Origin: DASWOJ01 sp964250755 | Lineage (GTDB): Bacteria > Pseudomonadota > Alphaproteobacteria > Acetobacterales > Acetobacteraceae | Direction: 5' to 3' | Assembly: GCA_964250755.1 (NCBI GenBank) | Contig: CAXUHB010000001.1 | Location: forward strand, 496,001-560,000 | DNA: 64,000 nt | In this document: positions 1-9,364 of the stretch, in pieces | Position numbering within the stretch: the stretch's first letter is position 1 | Layout: every line of letters starts with the position of its first letter | Program-made: the position numbers and the translations under genes | Notes under the pieces: generated by a model | What the model was told of the DNA's origin: nothing | Databases searched by the model: none | Seen by the model: only the letters and a program-made list of their open reading frames with translations

Positions 1-547
1 CGTAGCGCACGACGCCCGCCGTCGGGTTGCGGAACAGCAGCGGCTCGCCGAAGCGCATCACCATGCAGTCGCCCGTCTCCAAGCGGACGGCCTCGCCGGC
101 CAGCTCCAGGTGCAACGTGCCGGCCAGCACCCAGACGTGCTGGTCCGCGCCGGCAACGCGCCGGTTCTCGAACTCGACCTGGGCGCCTGGTGGGAACTCG
201 ACCTCCGTGATGTCCACCGCCGACCCGCTGCCGGCTGGGGAGACGGTGCGGCGGACGTATCCGGTGGCCGGGTCGCGCCAGGTGCGCTGGGCTGCACGGC
301 GCTGGACGGGGCAGGGCGGCGACTCCGCCTCGGTGAACAGGGCGGACATGGTGATGCCCAGGCCGCCGCAAACCTTGGCCAGCAACTGCGCTGTGGGGCT
401 GGAGCCGCCGCGCTCGATCCGGGACAGCATGGCGCGGCTGACCCCAGCAAGGGTGGCGAGGGCGTCGAGCGTCAGCCCGCGCTCGGCACGGAGGGCGCGG
501 ATACGGGCAGCGGTGCGGTGGTCTATGCCGGGGTCCAGGGTGGGCAT
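1..547 (-). CDS. XRE-family transcriptional regulator with C-terminal cupin domain (3' end cut by window)
   Basis: Reading the minus strand from the ATG at 547 gives an uninterrupted frame that leaves the window at position 1 (182 codons visible). Residues about 12-65 form a lambda-repressor-type helix-turn-helix, with LDALATLAGVSRAMLSRIER covering the two DNA-contacting helices. Residues about 105-180 form a cupin barrel (AGADQHVWVLAGTLHLEL). The family comprises small-molecule-responsive repressors that commonly control their own or adjacent genes. The effector is unknown. A near-palindrome lies 15 bases upstream of the start codon and could be the operator. Divergent from glmU, with a paired repeat between them. 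Confidence 0.88.
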   Translation of the reverse strand, partial: MPTLDPGIDHRTAARIRALRAERGLTLDALATLAGVSRAMLSRIERGGSSPTAQLLAKVCGGLGITMSALFTEAESPPCPVQRRAAQRTWRDPATGYVRRTVSPAGSGSAVDITEVEFPPGAQVEFENRRVAGADQHVWVLAGTLHLELAGEAVRLETGDCMVMRFGEPLLFRNPTAGVVRY

Positions 548-561
548 ATGTGCATCTTGAG

Positions 562-577
562 TTCCAATATAGTGGAA
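562..577. promoter_or_regulatory. Candidate operator (16-bp near-palindrome) upstream of the XRE-cupin gene
   Basis: TTCCAATATAGTGGAA has TTCCA/TGGAA arms around a central TATA; 14 of 16 positions are symmetric. It lies just upstream of the regulator's ATG on the opposite strand. HTH_XRE dimers typically bind such sites, and autoregulation would fit. This is inference from position and symmetry only. Confidence 0.4.
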
Positions 578-590
578 AGCAAGGCACCTT

Positions 591-738
591 CCTCCTCTCC
601 CTCCGGGAGAAGGCCGGAGTGATGGAGGCAGGGCAGCGCAACTTCGGCCTTAAGGAAGCGTGCTGCGCGCCATCACAGGCCAAGGCCGGCGCTGCTGGGC
701 TTCCCTCACCCCGGCCCTCTCCCGGAGGGAGAGGGGGA
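591..738. repeat. Paired inverted palindromic repeat (REPIN-like), copy 1
   Basis: A minus-oriented unit (about 591-628, core CTCCCTCCGGGAGAAGG) and a plus-oriented unit (about 701-738, core CCCTCTCCCGGAGGGAGAGG) face each other, with palindrome centres about 119 bp apart. Each unit is a hairpin followed by a conserved tail (complement of CCTCACCCCGG). The same arrangement recurs near 7.8, 19.2 and 52.6 kb. It fills the interval between the XRE-cupin gene and glmU, ending about 55 bases before the glmU start. Confidence 0.75.
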
Positions 739-792
739 AGATGCGCTTCTCCTCCTTTGACAATCCTCGCCCCCGGGCGCTACGGCACCGGC

Positions 793-2124
793 ATGACCGC
801 GCCCTCCGTCCGCCGCCCTGTCACCGCCGTCCTGCTGGCCGCCGGGCTGGGGACACGCATGAAGTCCGTCCTGCCCAAGGCGCTGCATCCCATCGCGGGC
901 AAGCCCATGCTGCGGCACTTGATGGACAGTTGCGCCGAGGCGTTCGACCGCATCGTCGTCGTGATCGGCCCGGGAATGGACGCGCTGGCCGCCGCCGCCG
1001 CGCCGCATTCCGTGGTGGTGCAGGCGGACCGCCTGGGCACCGCCCACGCCGCCCTGCAAGCTGCTGCGCACTTCGGCGGGGGCGACGTGGCGGTGCTGTA
1101 TGCCGACAACCCGCTGATCCGGCCCGACACCTTGCGGCGCCTCGCCGCAGCCCGGCAGGGCGCCGGCCTTGCGTTGCTGGCCATGCGCCCCGCCGACCCC
1201 GGACGCTACGGCCGCGTCATCACCGACGCCGGAAGCGACGTGGACCGCATTGTCGAATGGGCGGACGCGACGGAGGCCGAGCGGGCGGTCGGTCTGTGCA
1301 ACGCCGGCGTGCTGTGCGCCGACGCCGGGGATTTCCTGCGCTGGCTCCGCGCCGTGCAGCCCAGCCCGGCCAAGGGCGAATACTACTTGACCGAGTGCGT
1401 CGCCCTGGCCCGCGCCGAGGGCGCCCGCGTCGCTGCCGTCGAGGCGCCCGAAGCCGAGCTGCGCGGCGTCAACTCCCGCGCCGAGTTGGCGGAGGCGGAG
1501 GCGACGGTGCAGGACTGGCTGCGCCGGGCCGCCATGGACGGCGGCGCCACCTTGCAGGCGCCGCATACGGTGTTCCTGCAGGCCGACACCCGCCTTGGGC
1601 CGGATGTGACGGTCGGCCCGCATGTCGTGTTCGGCCCCGGCGTCAGCGTCGGGGAAGGTGCCGAAATCCTGTCGTTCTCCCACTTGGAGGGCTGCGAGGT
1701 CGCGCCCGGCGCCCGCATCGGCCCCCATGCCCGGCTGCGCCCTGGCACCGTGGTCGGCCCCGGCGCGCATGTCGGCAACTTCGTGGAGCTGAAGGCTGCG
1801 CGGCTGGAGGCCGGGGTGAAGGTCGGGCACCTGACCTACCTGGGCGACTGCACGGTGGGCGCCCGGACCAACGTCGGTGCCGGCACCATCACCTGCAACT
1901 ACGACGGGGTGCGCAAGCACCGGACCAGCATCGGCGGGGACGTGTTCGTGGGCAGCAACGCCACCCTTGTCGCGCCGGTGACGTTGGGCGACGGCAGCTT
2001 CGTCGCCGCCGGCAGCACCATCACGCGCGACGTGGGGGCAGGCGACCTGGTGTTCGGACGGGCGGTGCAGGTGGACAAGCCCGGCCGCGCCCCGCTCCGC
2101 CCCCCGGGCAGCCAAGGCGGATAG
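793..2124 (+). CDS. glmU: Bifunctional UDP-N-acetylglucosamine pyrophosphorylase / glucosamine-1-phosphate N-acetyltransferase
   Basis: Makes UDP-GlcNAc for peptidoglycan and lipopolysaccharide by acetylating glucosamine-1-phosphate and then uridylylating it; cytoplasmic. The N-terminal nucleotidyltransferase domain begins with LAAGLGTRMKSVLPK (residues 15-29). The C-terminal half is a left-handed beta-helix of hexapeptide repeats, with the conserved GHLTYLGDC and NVGAGTITCNYDG segments. The length of 443 residues is slightly below the usual 450-460. The frame stays open upstream to position 550, but that extension encodes the paired repeat, so the ATG at 793 is preferred. The next gene begins immediately after its stop. 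Confidence 0.97.
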   Translation: MTAPSVRRPVTAVLLAAGLGTRMKSVLPKALHPIAGKPMLRHLMDSCAEAFDRIVVVIGPGMDALAAAAAPHSVVVQADRLGTAHAALQAAAHFGGGDVAVLYADNPLIRPDTLRRLAAARQGAGLALLAMRPADPGRYGRVITDAGSDVDRIVEWADATEAERAVGLCNAGVLCADAGDFLRWLRAVQPSPAKGEYYLTECVALARAEGARVAAVEAPEAELRGVNSRAELAEAEATVQDWLRRAAMDGGATLQAPHTVFLQADTRLGPDVTVGPHVVFGPGVSVGEGAEILSFSHLEGCEVAPGARIGPHARLRPGTVVGPGAHVGNFVELKAARLEAGVKVGHLTYLGDCTVGARTNVGAGTITCNYDGVRKHRTSIGGDVFVGSNATLVAPVTLGDGSFVAAGSTITRDVGAGDLVFGRAVQVDKPGRAPLRPPGSQGG

Positions 2125-2454
2125 GTGTTCACCGCCGCGGTCCTGCTGCTGCTGGCCGGCAGCCTCCTGCTGTTCTGGACGGGCTATCTGGAAGGCTGGT
2201 CCAGCATGGTGGATCTGGAGGGGCGCCAACCCGAGCAGGCCGCCATGGTGCGGCGGCACCGGCGCCTGTACGCGGCCTGCATGGCCGCAGCCTTCCTGTC
2301 GGTGCTGTTGGTGCCGGCGCTGGTGGGCGCGTTCCGCATCGCCGAGGTTGACGAGGCCTGGCTGCCAGCCGCCCTGCGTGCTGCCGCGGTGTCGCCTGTC
2401 ATCGGCCTGGCGCTCGCGGGCTGGCGCTGGCGCCTGGTGCAGTCGGGACGGTAG
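2125..2454 (+). CDS. Small membrane protein of unknown function
   Basis: 109 residues from a GTG that directly abuts the glmU stop, suggesting translational coupling. Three hydrophobic stretches are visible: residues about 3-22, 48-70 and 82-100. A polar, Arg-rich loop (VRRHRR) separates the first two. No recognisable enzymatic motif. Co-transcription with glmU is likely from the zero spacing. The start could be an internal Met, but the first hydrophobic segment would then be lost. Confidence 0.6.
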   Translation: MFTAAVLLLLAGSLLLFWTGYLEGWSSMVDLEGRQPEQAAMVRRHRRLYAACMAAAFLSVLLVPALVGAFRIAEVDEAWLPAALRAAAVSPVIGLALAGWRWRLVQSGR

Positions 2455-2549
2455 CGCATGACGCCGGTGCCGGATGCTGGCGGCATGCTGCGTATGGCGT
2501 TGCGCCGATCCGCCCTATTGGCCGGCGTGGCAGTGCCGGAGCCTGATCC

Positions 2550-3359
2550 CTATGACGCCACCCCATCATACTGGGGCCGGATCACGACGAACCAGTTGTA
2601 GCGGGGGTCGTAGGCGCGCCCGCCCGGCTCTGCGAGCATTCCGCCGGAACCCGTGGGCACGTGCTTCAGCGTCACGCTGGCGTCCACGTTGCCGCCGATC
2701 ACCAGGAGCTGACCCGGTGCCGCCTGGGTCACGAGGTCGCAATGGCCGTAGAAGCTCGGGGCCGGCAGGTTCTCATAGCGGATGTTGCGGGACGCGCCGC
2801 GGCCGGTGCAGATGAGGTCGCCGGCCTGGGGAGCATACATGTCCGGACGCTCCGCCCGCATCCCGCCCTCGCCGCGCGCGGCGGCGTTGATGTAGTCGGC
2901 GTGCAGCGGGGAATAGACGAAGCGCCCTCCGGCCCCCGCCGTCCGCATGACGTAGGAGATGAACGCCGCCGACCAGGCCGGCGCGTCTCCGGCGTAGGGT
3001 GTGCCGTTCTCGTTGTACTTGCTGGTCCAGTCTTCCTCGCGCGTGCCGGCGTTCTGGCCCAGCCACCAATATTCGCCGACGCGCTGCCACATGCCGGCCT
3101 GGTGATCCATGCGGAGCGCGCGCGGCGGGTTCTGCTGGTCCGGCGGGTCGTCGTTGACGTTCTGGCCAAAGGCGCGCCACTCCCGTTGCGCGATGGCAAT
3201 GGCGTTCTGGCGGGAGAACCCGTCCGGAGGGTTGCGGGCGAAGTTGGGCGCGTGGGCGTCGGTGGCGAGGCCGCCAGGCTGCAGGCGGATGCCGCCGGTG
3301 GACTGCGCGCCGCCGCAGGCAGCCAGCGGCAGGAGCAGCAACAGGGGGCGCAGGTTCAT
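2550..3359 (-). CDS. DUF2272 domain lipoprotein
   Basis: 269 residues. The N-terminus is a lipoprotein signal (LLLLPLAAC, lipobox Cys about residue 15), so export and membrane anchoring are expected. The body matches the DUF2272 family as I recall it, with a Trp-rich stretch (GEYWWLGQN), PAWSAAFISYVMR and GDLICTGR, giving a layout reminiscent of NlpC/P60-CHAP folds. That function is not proven. It ends facing the small membrane protein gene and lies downstream of mtnA on the same strand, about 100 bases away. Confidence 0.8.
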   Translation of the reverse strand: MNLRPLLLLLPLAACGGAQSTGGIRLQPGGLATDAHAPNFARNPPDGFSRQNAIAIAQREWRAFGQNVNDDPPDQQNPPRALRMDHQAGMWQRVGEYWWLGQNAGTREEDWTSKYNENGTPYAGDAPAWSAAFISYVMRTAGAGGRFVYSPLHADYINAAARGEGGMRAERPDMYAPQAGDLICTGRGASRNIRYENLPAPSFYGHCDLVTQAAPGQLLVIGGNVDASVTLKHVPTGSGGMLAEPGGRAYDPRYNWFVVIRPQYDGVAS

Positions 3360-3457
3360 TCTCAGGGGATGGCATGGCCGCGGGCCAGGCTCAACCGGCC
3401 AGGCACCCGCCGACGCATCAAAATCCCGGTTTCATGCTTGGGGCCGGAAGGTTTTGC

Positions 3458-4552
<1,095 letters not shown>

Positions 4553-4582
4553 GGCTGGCGGGGCTTCATGGCAAGCGGGGTC

Positions 4583-5080
4583 CTAGATGCGCTGGTGCAG
4601 CACGCAGACGAGCGTGAAGAGGCGCCGCGCGGTCTCGTGGTCTATGTCGGCCTTGCCCGCCAGGCGCTCCTGCAACAGGGCCGCACCCTCGTTGTGCAAG
4701 CCGCGCCGGCCCATGTCTATGGCCTGGATGCGCTCCCCGCGCCCTTCCTCAACGGCCATGATGTGGCTGTCCACCAGCATCTGGTAATCTTTGATGAGGC
4801 CGCGGAACGGGCTGAGCGACAAGCCCAGCATCTGCAGCGGCGCATCGGCGGCGTCCCGCACGTCGAACACCAGACGGCCCTCCTGCACGGACAGGTGCAG
4901 GACGTAGGGGCCGGGCACGGCTGGGCGCCCCGGTGTGCCGCACAGGCGGAAATGGTTCTCCACCTCCAGGTCGGCGACGGCCTGGGCGCGGTCGGCTTCC
5001 AGGATGGGCGACAGCCGCGTCAGGGCCTCCCCGGCCAGCACGACGCGCTGCAGGCCGGGCAGGGGGGCGGACGCGGTCAC
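4583..5080 (-). CDS. UPF0262 family protein
   Basis: 165 residues matching the alphaproteobacterial UPF0262 family: FRGLIKDYQMLVDSH, then RGLHNEGAALLQERL and a C-terminal HETARRLFTLVCVLHQ segment. Function unknown; no signal peptide or membrane span, so probably cytoplasmic. Its start overlaps the DUF983 gene's stop by four bases (5077-5080), so the two are translationally coupled. Confidence 0.9.
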   Translation of the reverse strand: MTASAPLPGLQRVVLAGEALTRLSPILEADRAQAVADLEVENHFRLCGTPGRPAVPGPYVLHLSVQEGRLVFDVRDAADAPLQMLGLSLSPFRGLIKDYQMLVDSHIMAVEEGRGERIQAIDMGRRGLHNEGAALLQERLAGKADIDHETARRLFTLVCVLHQRI

Positions 5081-5502
5081 TCGTCGTCCGTCTTGGCCAT
5101 GCCCAGCTTGAGCATCAGTCCCAGCACCCCGCCCTTAACGGGCCGCAGCAGCAGCACCGTCAGCACGAGGCTGAGCGGAATCCACAGGGCCGCCTGCACC
5201 CAGAAGTCCGGGCGGTAGGCGCCCTCCACCCACATCATCGAGCCGACGATCACATGCCCGACGATGAAGATTGTCAGGTACGGCGGGAGATCGTCGGCCC
5301 GCAGGCTGCCGAGCGGGGCGGTGCAGGCCGGGCAGGCCGGCACGACGCGCAGGTAGCCCTGGAAGCACCGGCTCTGCCCGCAGGCGGGGCAGCGCCCCAG
5401 AACGCCGCGCCCGATGGCGGTCAGCATCGGCGGCACCGGCCAGGCCGGCAGGAGGGGGGTGCGGTCTGGCTGCCACCGCACGGGCGGGGTCTGGTCGGGC
5501 AA
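5077..5502 (-). CDS. DUF983 family membrane protein
   Basis: A CxxC...CxxC zinc-ribbon-like region (CPACGQSRCF and CPACTAPLG) precedes two hydrophobic spans (about LPPYLTIFIVGHVIVGSMM and ALWIPLSLVLTVLLL), the usual DUF983 layout. The frame opens further upstream to 5631, but a good AGGAGG lies seven bases before a TTG at 5502, so that start is chosen (141 residues). Function unknown. Members often sit near cytochrome oxidase or heme genes, but none is adjacent here. Coupled to UPF0262 by a 4-base overlap. Confidence 0.85.
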   Translation of the reverse strand: MPDQTPPVRWQPDRTPLLPAWPVPPMLTAIGRGVLGRCPACGQSRCFQGYLRVVPACPACTAPLGSLRADDLPPYLTIFIVGHVIVGSMMWVEGAYRPDFWVQAALWIPLSLVLTVLLLRPVKGGVLGLMLKLGMAKTDDE

Positions 5503-5637
5503 AGGGCTGCCTCCTGTGCCGGGGTGATTGAACCGCGGTAATGGGATGGCCCGGCGCGGCGCAGCCTTCATGCATGCGGCATCCCGGTCAAGGTCAAGAT
5601 GTGGCCGCGGGAGGCCGGCATCAACCCGCACCGGCCG

Positions 5638-6099
5638 CTATAGGCCCTGCTGGCCCTTCATCGGGCGGAACCCCATCAGCGGCACGTTGTTGGGCGACGC
5701 CGTGCGGGCGCCGGGGCGCTGGACCGGGGCGGACGCCTTGGGGTCGCCGCGGCTGTCGGGCACTGGCAATGGAAGGTCGTCCGCTGGCGCGGGATCGGAC
5801 GTTGCCGGGGGCGGCGGGTCGTATGCGGGTGGCGGCGGATCGTCGCGCGGCGGCGGCTCCAGGGTGGGCGGCGGCGGGTCGTAGGCTGGCAGCCCCGTCG
5901 GCGCGGGCTGCGGCAGGGCATAAGGCGGTTCGGCAGGCGACGGGGTATAGGGCCGCGCCCCAGGATAGCGCGCACCGCGATCCCCAAAGCCGGAGTAGCC
6001 CGGCGCCGGCATGTAATAGGCCGGCGGCTCCGCCGCGACGCAAGCCGACAGCAGGCCGGCGGCCGCCAAGGCCAGTCCGGTTCGGGGCGTGAGGCGCAC
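5638..6099 (-). CDS. Proline-rich lipoprotein of unknown function
   Basis: From the GTG at 6099, with GGAGG eight bases upstream, the product (153 residues) begins with a hydrophobic segment ending in GLLSAC, a lipobox. The rest is low complexity, with repeated PPPP/YDPPPP blocks, then an Arg/Gly-rich tail. No domain recognised. The composition suggests a disordered envelope spacer. Strand choice rests on the lipobox and ribosome-binding site, because several other frames are open in this Pro/Gly-rich stretch. Divergent from prpD. Confidence 0.65.
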   Translation of the reverse strand: MRLTPRTGLALAAAGLLSACVAAEPPAYYMPAPGYSGFGDRGARYPGARPYTPSPAEPPYALPQPAPTGLPAYDPPPPTLEPPPRDDPPPPAYDPPPPATSDPAPADDLPLPVPDSRGDPKASAPVQRPGARTASPNNVPLMGFRPMKGQQGL

Positions 6100-6256
6100 T
6101 GCGAGGTCCTCCGATGGGGCCGGGCCAACCCCGCAGCGGGAGCGGGCCGCCCTGCCGCTGCAGGGAACCCCGCCGCGCCGGCGGGATTGCCGAAGCAATG
6201 TGGCAACCTTATGAGCAGCCGCACACGCCGCCAAGACACAGCAGGGATCCCCAGTG

Positions 6257-7768
6257 ATGCAGCTTCACGACGTCCGCGTCCACCCCTCGAAGTCGGACTT
6301 GAAGCGGGAGGACCAGTTGGCGTGGAAGATCGCCGCCGTCGCCGCAGACCCGGTTCCGGTGCCCACCGACACCGCCGAGATGATCGTCAACCGCGTCATA
6401 GACAACGCCGCCGTCGCCATCGCCAGCGTCAACCGCCACCCCTGCGTCAGCGCCCGCGACATGGCGATCGGCCATCCCGTCCGCGCCGGGCGGCATGGCG
6501 GCGCCACCGTGTTCGGCATGGCGGACAGCGTGCGCGTCAGCCCGGAATGGGCGGCCTGGGCCAACGGCACCGCAGTGCGCGAGCTGGACATGCACGACAC
6601 CTTCCTGGCCGCCGACTACAGCCATCCCGGCGACAACATCCCGCCCATCCTGGCCGTCGCCCAGACGCTGGAGAAGTCTGGCGCCGACCTGTTGCGCGGC
6701 CTCGCCACCGGCTACGAGATTCATATCAACCTCGTCCGCGCAATCTGCCTGCACGAGCACAAGATCGATCACATCGCCCACCTGTGCCCCGCCCAGGCCG
6801 CCGGCATCGGCACCCTCCTGGGCCTGGACACCGCGACGATCTTCCAGGCCGTCCAGCAGGCAGTCCATGTCAGCTTCACCACCCGCCAGTCCCGCAAGGG
6901 CGAGATCAGCTCCTGGAAGGCCTACGCCCCGGCCCACGCCGGCAAGCTGGCCATCGAGGCCGTGGACCGCGTGATGCGCGGCGAAGGCGCCCCGTCCCCG
7001 ATCTATGAGGGCGAGGACAGCGTAATCGCCTGGATGCTGAACGGGCCGGAGGCGCACTACCAGGTGCCGCTGCCCAGCCTCGGCGAGGGCAAGCGCGCCA
7101 TCATGGACAGCTACACCAAGCAGCACTCCGCGGAGTATCAAAGCCAGGCGCTGATTGACCTGGCGTTCCGCATGGGCAAGCGCGTCGCGGACTGGGACGA
7201 CGTGGCCGAGGTGGTGATCGAGACGAGCCATCACACCCACTACGTCATCGGCACCGGCGCAGGAGACCCGCAGAAGATGGACCCGCGCGCCAGCCGGGAG
7301 ACCCTGGACCACTCCATCATGTACATCGTCGCTGTCGCCTTGCAGGACGGCGAGTGGCACCACGTTCGCTCCTACGCGCCCGAGCGTGCGGCGCGCCCGG
7401 ACACGGTGGCGCTGTGGCACAAGATACGCACGGTCGAGGACCCGAAGTGGACTGAGCGCTACCACGCCCGCCGGCACGAGGACCTGGCCTTCGGCGGACG
7501 GATCGAGCTGCGCATGAAGGACGGCAGCGTGATCGCCGACGAGATGGCCGTCGCCAACGCGCACCCGCTGGGCGCAACGCCCTGGACGCGCCCAGACTAC
7601 GTCAACAAGTTCCAGGTGATGACCGACGGGCTGATCACGCCGGAGGAGGCCAGGCGCTTCCTGCAAGCCTGCGAGGAGTTGCCGAGCCTGAAGGCAGGCG
7701 ATCTGCACAGGCTGCATGTTGCGATGCCCGAGGGCACGGTGCAGCAAGGCAAGCCCGGCATATTCTAG
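6257..7768 (+). CDS. prpD: MmgE/PrpD family protein, probable 2-methylcitrate dehydratase
   Basis: Dehydrates 2-methylcitrate in propionate catabolism. The 503-residue product has PrpD-type features: the ELDMHDTFLAADYSHPGDN segment, GYEIHINLVRAICLHEHKIDH, the PAQAAGIGTLLGLD helix and the conserved SRKGEISSWKAYAPAHAGKL. Length and order fit PrpD rather than shorter MmgE relatives. The adjacent methylcitrate synthase gene on the same strand supports the assignment. A GTG three bases earlier (6254) is an alternative start. No prpB (2-methylisocitrate lyase) lies in the window. Confidence 0.92.
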   Translation: MQLHDVRVHPSKSDLKREDQLAWKIAAVAADPVPVPTDTAEMIVNRVIDNAAVAIASVNRHPCVSARDMAIGHPVRAGRHGGATVFGMADSVRVSPEWAAWANGTAVRELDMHDTFLAADYSHPGDNIPPILAVAQTLEKSGADLLRGLATGYEIHINLVRAICLHEHKIDHIAHLCPAQAAGIGTLLGLDTATIFQAVQQAVHVSFTTRQSRKGEISSWKAYAPAHAGKLAIEAVDRVMRGEGAPSPIYEGEDSVIAWMLNGPEAHYQVPLPSLGEGKRAIMDSYTKQHSAEYQSQALIDLAFRMGKRVADWDDVAEVVIETSHHTHYVIGTGAGDPQKMDPRASRETLDHSIMYIVAVALQDGEWHHVRSYAPERAARPDTVALWHKIRTVEDPKWTERYHARRHEDLAFGGRIELRMKDGSVIADEMAVANAHPLGATPWTRPDYVNKFQVMTDGLITPEEARRFLQACEELPSLKAGDLHRLHVAMPEGTVQQGKPGIF

Positions 7769-7782
7769 GGCAGGATCGAAAG

Positions 7783-7930
7783 CCCTCTTCCTCTGGAAGA
7801 GGGTTGAGTGAGGGGGCCTTGGCTGCGGAGCGGGGAACTGCCGGCATCGGCTGCTCACGGCCCTTGATGAAGGAAATGCGGCGCTCGCCCGCCCCCTCAC
7901 CCCAGCCCTCTCCCGGAGGGAGAGGGAAGC
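7783..7930. repeat. Paired inverted palindromic repeat (REPIN-like), copy 2
   Basis: Left unit about 7783-7819 (CCTCTTCCTCTGGAAGAGG hairpin, minus orientation) and right unit about 7892-7930 (CCCTCTCCCGGAGGGAGAGG, plus orientation). It fills the prpD-prpC spacer. The right unit ends 15 bases before the prpC ATG, immediately before the AGAAGGAA ribosome-binding site. The transcribed hairpins could influence relative expression of the two genes. Confidence 0.75.
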
Positions 7931-7945
7931 AGAAGGAAACCCACC

Positions 7946-9094
7946 ATGTCCGAGACCCAAACGGCGCCAAAGCCTAAGAAGTCCGTCGCCCTGTCCGGCG
8001 TCACCGCCGGCAACACCGCCCTGTGCAGCGTCGGACGCACCGGCAACGATCTGCACTACCGCGGCTACGACATCCTGGATATCGCGGAAACCAGCGAGTT
8101 CGAGGAGATCGCCCATCTCCTGGTCCACGGCTGGCTGCCGAACGGGGCGGAGCTTGCGGCCTACAAGGCCAAGCTGCGCGCGCTGCGAGGCATTCCCGCC
8201 GCGGTCCGCACCGTGCTGGAGGCGCTGCCCGCCGGCACGCACCCGATGGACGTGATGCGCACCGCCGTCAGCGCCCTCGGCTGCGCGCTGCCCGAGAGGG
8301 AGGACCACAACCACCCCGGCGCCCGCGACATCACCGACCGGCTCATGGCCTGCCTCGGCTCCATGCTGCTCTATTGGCACCACTATTCGCAGAACGGACG
8401 GCGCATCGAGGTCGAGACCGACGACGACAGTATCGGCGCCCACTTCCTGCACCTGCTGCACGGCGAGCGCCCCAGCCCGGCGTGGGAGCGGGCGATGCAC
8501 ACGTCCCTGATCCTGTATGCCGAGCATGAATTCAACGCGAGCACCTTCACCACCCGCGTGGTCGCCGGCACAGGATCCGACATCTACTCCGCCATCACCG
8601 CGGGCATCGGCGCCCTCCGCGGCCCCAAGCACGGCGGTGCCAACGAGGCCGCGCTGGACATTCAGGCCCGCTACACCTCGGCTGACGAGGCCGAGCGGGA
8701 CATACGCGCCCGCGTCGCCAACAAGGAGGTCGTGATCGGCTTCGGCCATCCCGTCTATACCATCGCCGACCCGCGCAACGTCGTCATCAAGGAGGTCGCC
8801 CGCCGGCTGTCCGAGGCATCGGGCAACATGCGCGGCTTCCAAGTCGCCGACCGGATCGAGGCTGTCATGGCCGACACCAAGCGCATGTTCGCCAACCTCG
8901 ACTGGTTCAGCGCCGTTTCCTACAGCCAGATGCGGGTGCCGACCGCGCTGTTCACGCCGATCTTCGTCATCTCCCGCACGTCGGGCTGGGGCGCGCACGT
9001 GATCGAGCAGCGGATGGACAACAAGATCATCCGCCCTGCGGCCAACTACACCGGGCCGGAGAACCTGGCCTTCGTGCCGCTGCCGCAGCGCTGA
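7946..9094 (+). CDS. prpC: 2-methylcitrate synthase
   Basis: Citrate-synthase fold enzyme condensing propionyl-CoA with oxaloacetate. 382 residues, the short form typical of PrpC. Catalytic signatures: ALRGPKHGGANE (His), GFGHPVYTIADPRN (His) and the C-terminal GWGAHVIEQR. HYRGYDILDIA near the N-terminus is also characteristic. AGAAGGAA precedes the ATG. It follows prpD with only the paired repeat between, so one operon is likely. Citrate synthase itself is the alternative, but pairing with prpD argues for PrpC. Confidence 0.95.
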   Translation: MSETQTAPKPKKSVALSGVTAGNTALCSVGRTGNDLHYRGYDILDIAETSEFEEIAHLLVHGWLPNGAELAAYKAKLRALRGIPAAVRTVLEALPAGTHPMDVMRTAVSALGCALPEREDHNHPGARDITDRLMACLGSMLLYWHHYSQNGRRIEVETDDDSIGAHFLHLLHGERPSPAWERAMHTSLILYAEHEFNASTFTTRVVAGTGSDIYSAITAGIGALRGPKHGGANEAALDIQARYTSADEAERDIRARVANKEVVIGFGHPVYTIADPRNVVIKEVARRLSEASGNMRGFQVADRIEAVMADTKRMFANLDWFSAVSYSQMRVPTALFTPIFVISRTSGWGAHVIEQRMDNKIIRPAANYTGPENLAFVPLPQR

Positions 9095-9364
9095 CCTGCG
9101 CATGCCGCCGCCCGCAAGCGTGCCGGCGCGGCTTGCGGCGGCGGCGTGTATTCGCCCAGGTCGTTGCCGGTTTTTATTGACAGATACTGTGCCGCTGCGT
9201 GACAGCGGAAGCAGCGGGCATGTCCTGGAGTCGTGGCGCCGCGCCACGGACGGGACGGATCCGCCGCGTAGGCCATGCGTGGACCCGGGCGAACCACGGC
9301 CCCAAACCGCCCAGCCTCCGCCGCCTGCGTGAACGATGCAACCCGGTCAAGAGAGGCTTCCAGC

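Noticed and set aside
9177..9205. Sigma-70-type promoter ahead of the H1-like gene (TTGACA at 9177-9182)
   Set aside because: The sequence 17 bases downstream (TGACAG) is a poor -10, so it was not listed as a feature.
6209..9247. A very long open frame (over 1000 codons) on the minus strand across prpD and prpC
   Set aside because: It is the complement of two well-conserved enzymes; its translation is Gly/Ala/His/Arg-rich low complexity with no domain, as expected for shadows in GC-rich DNA.
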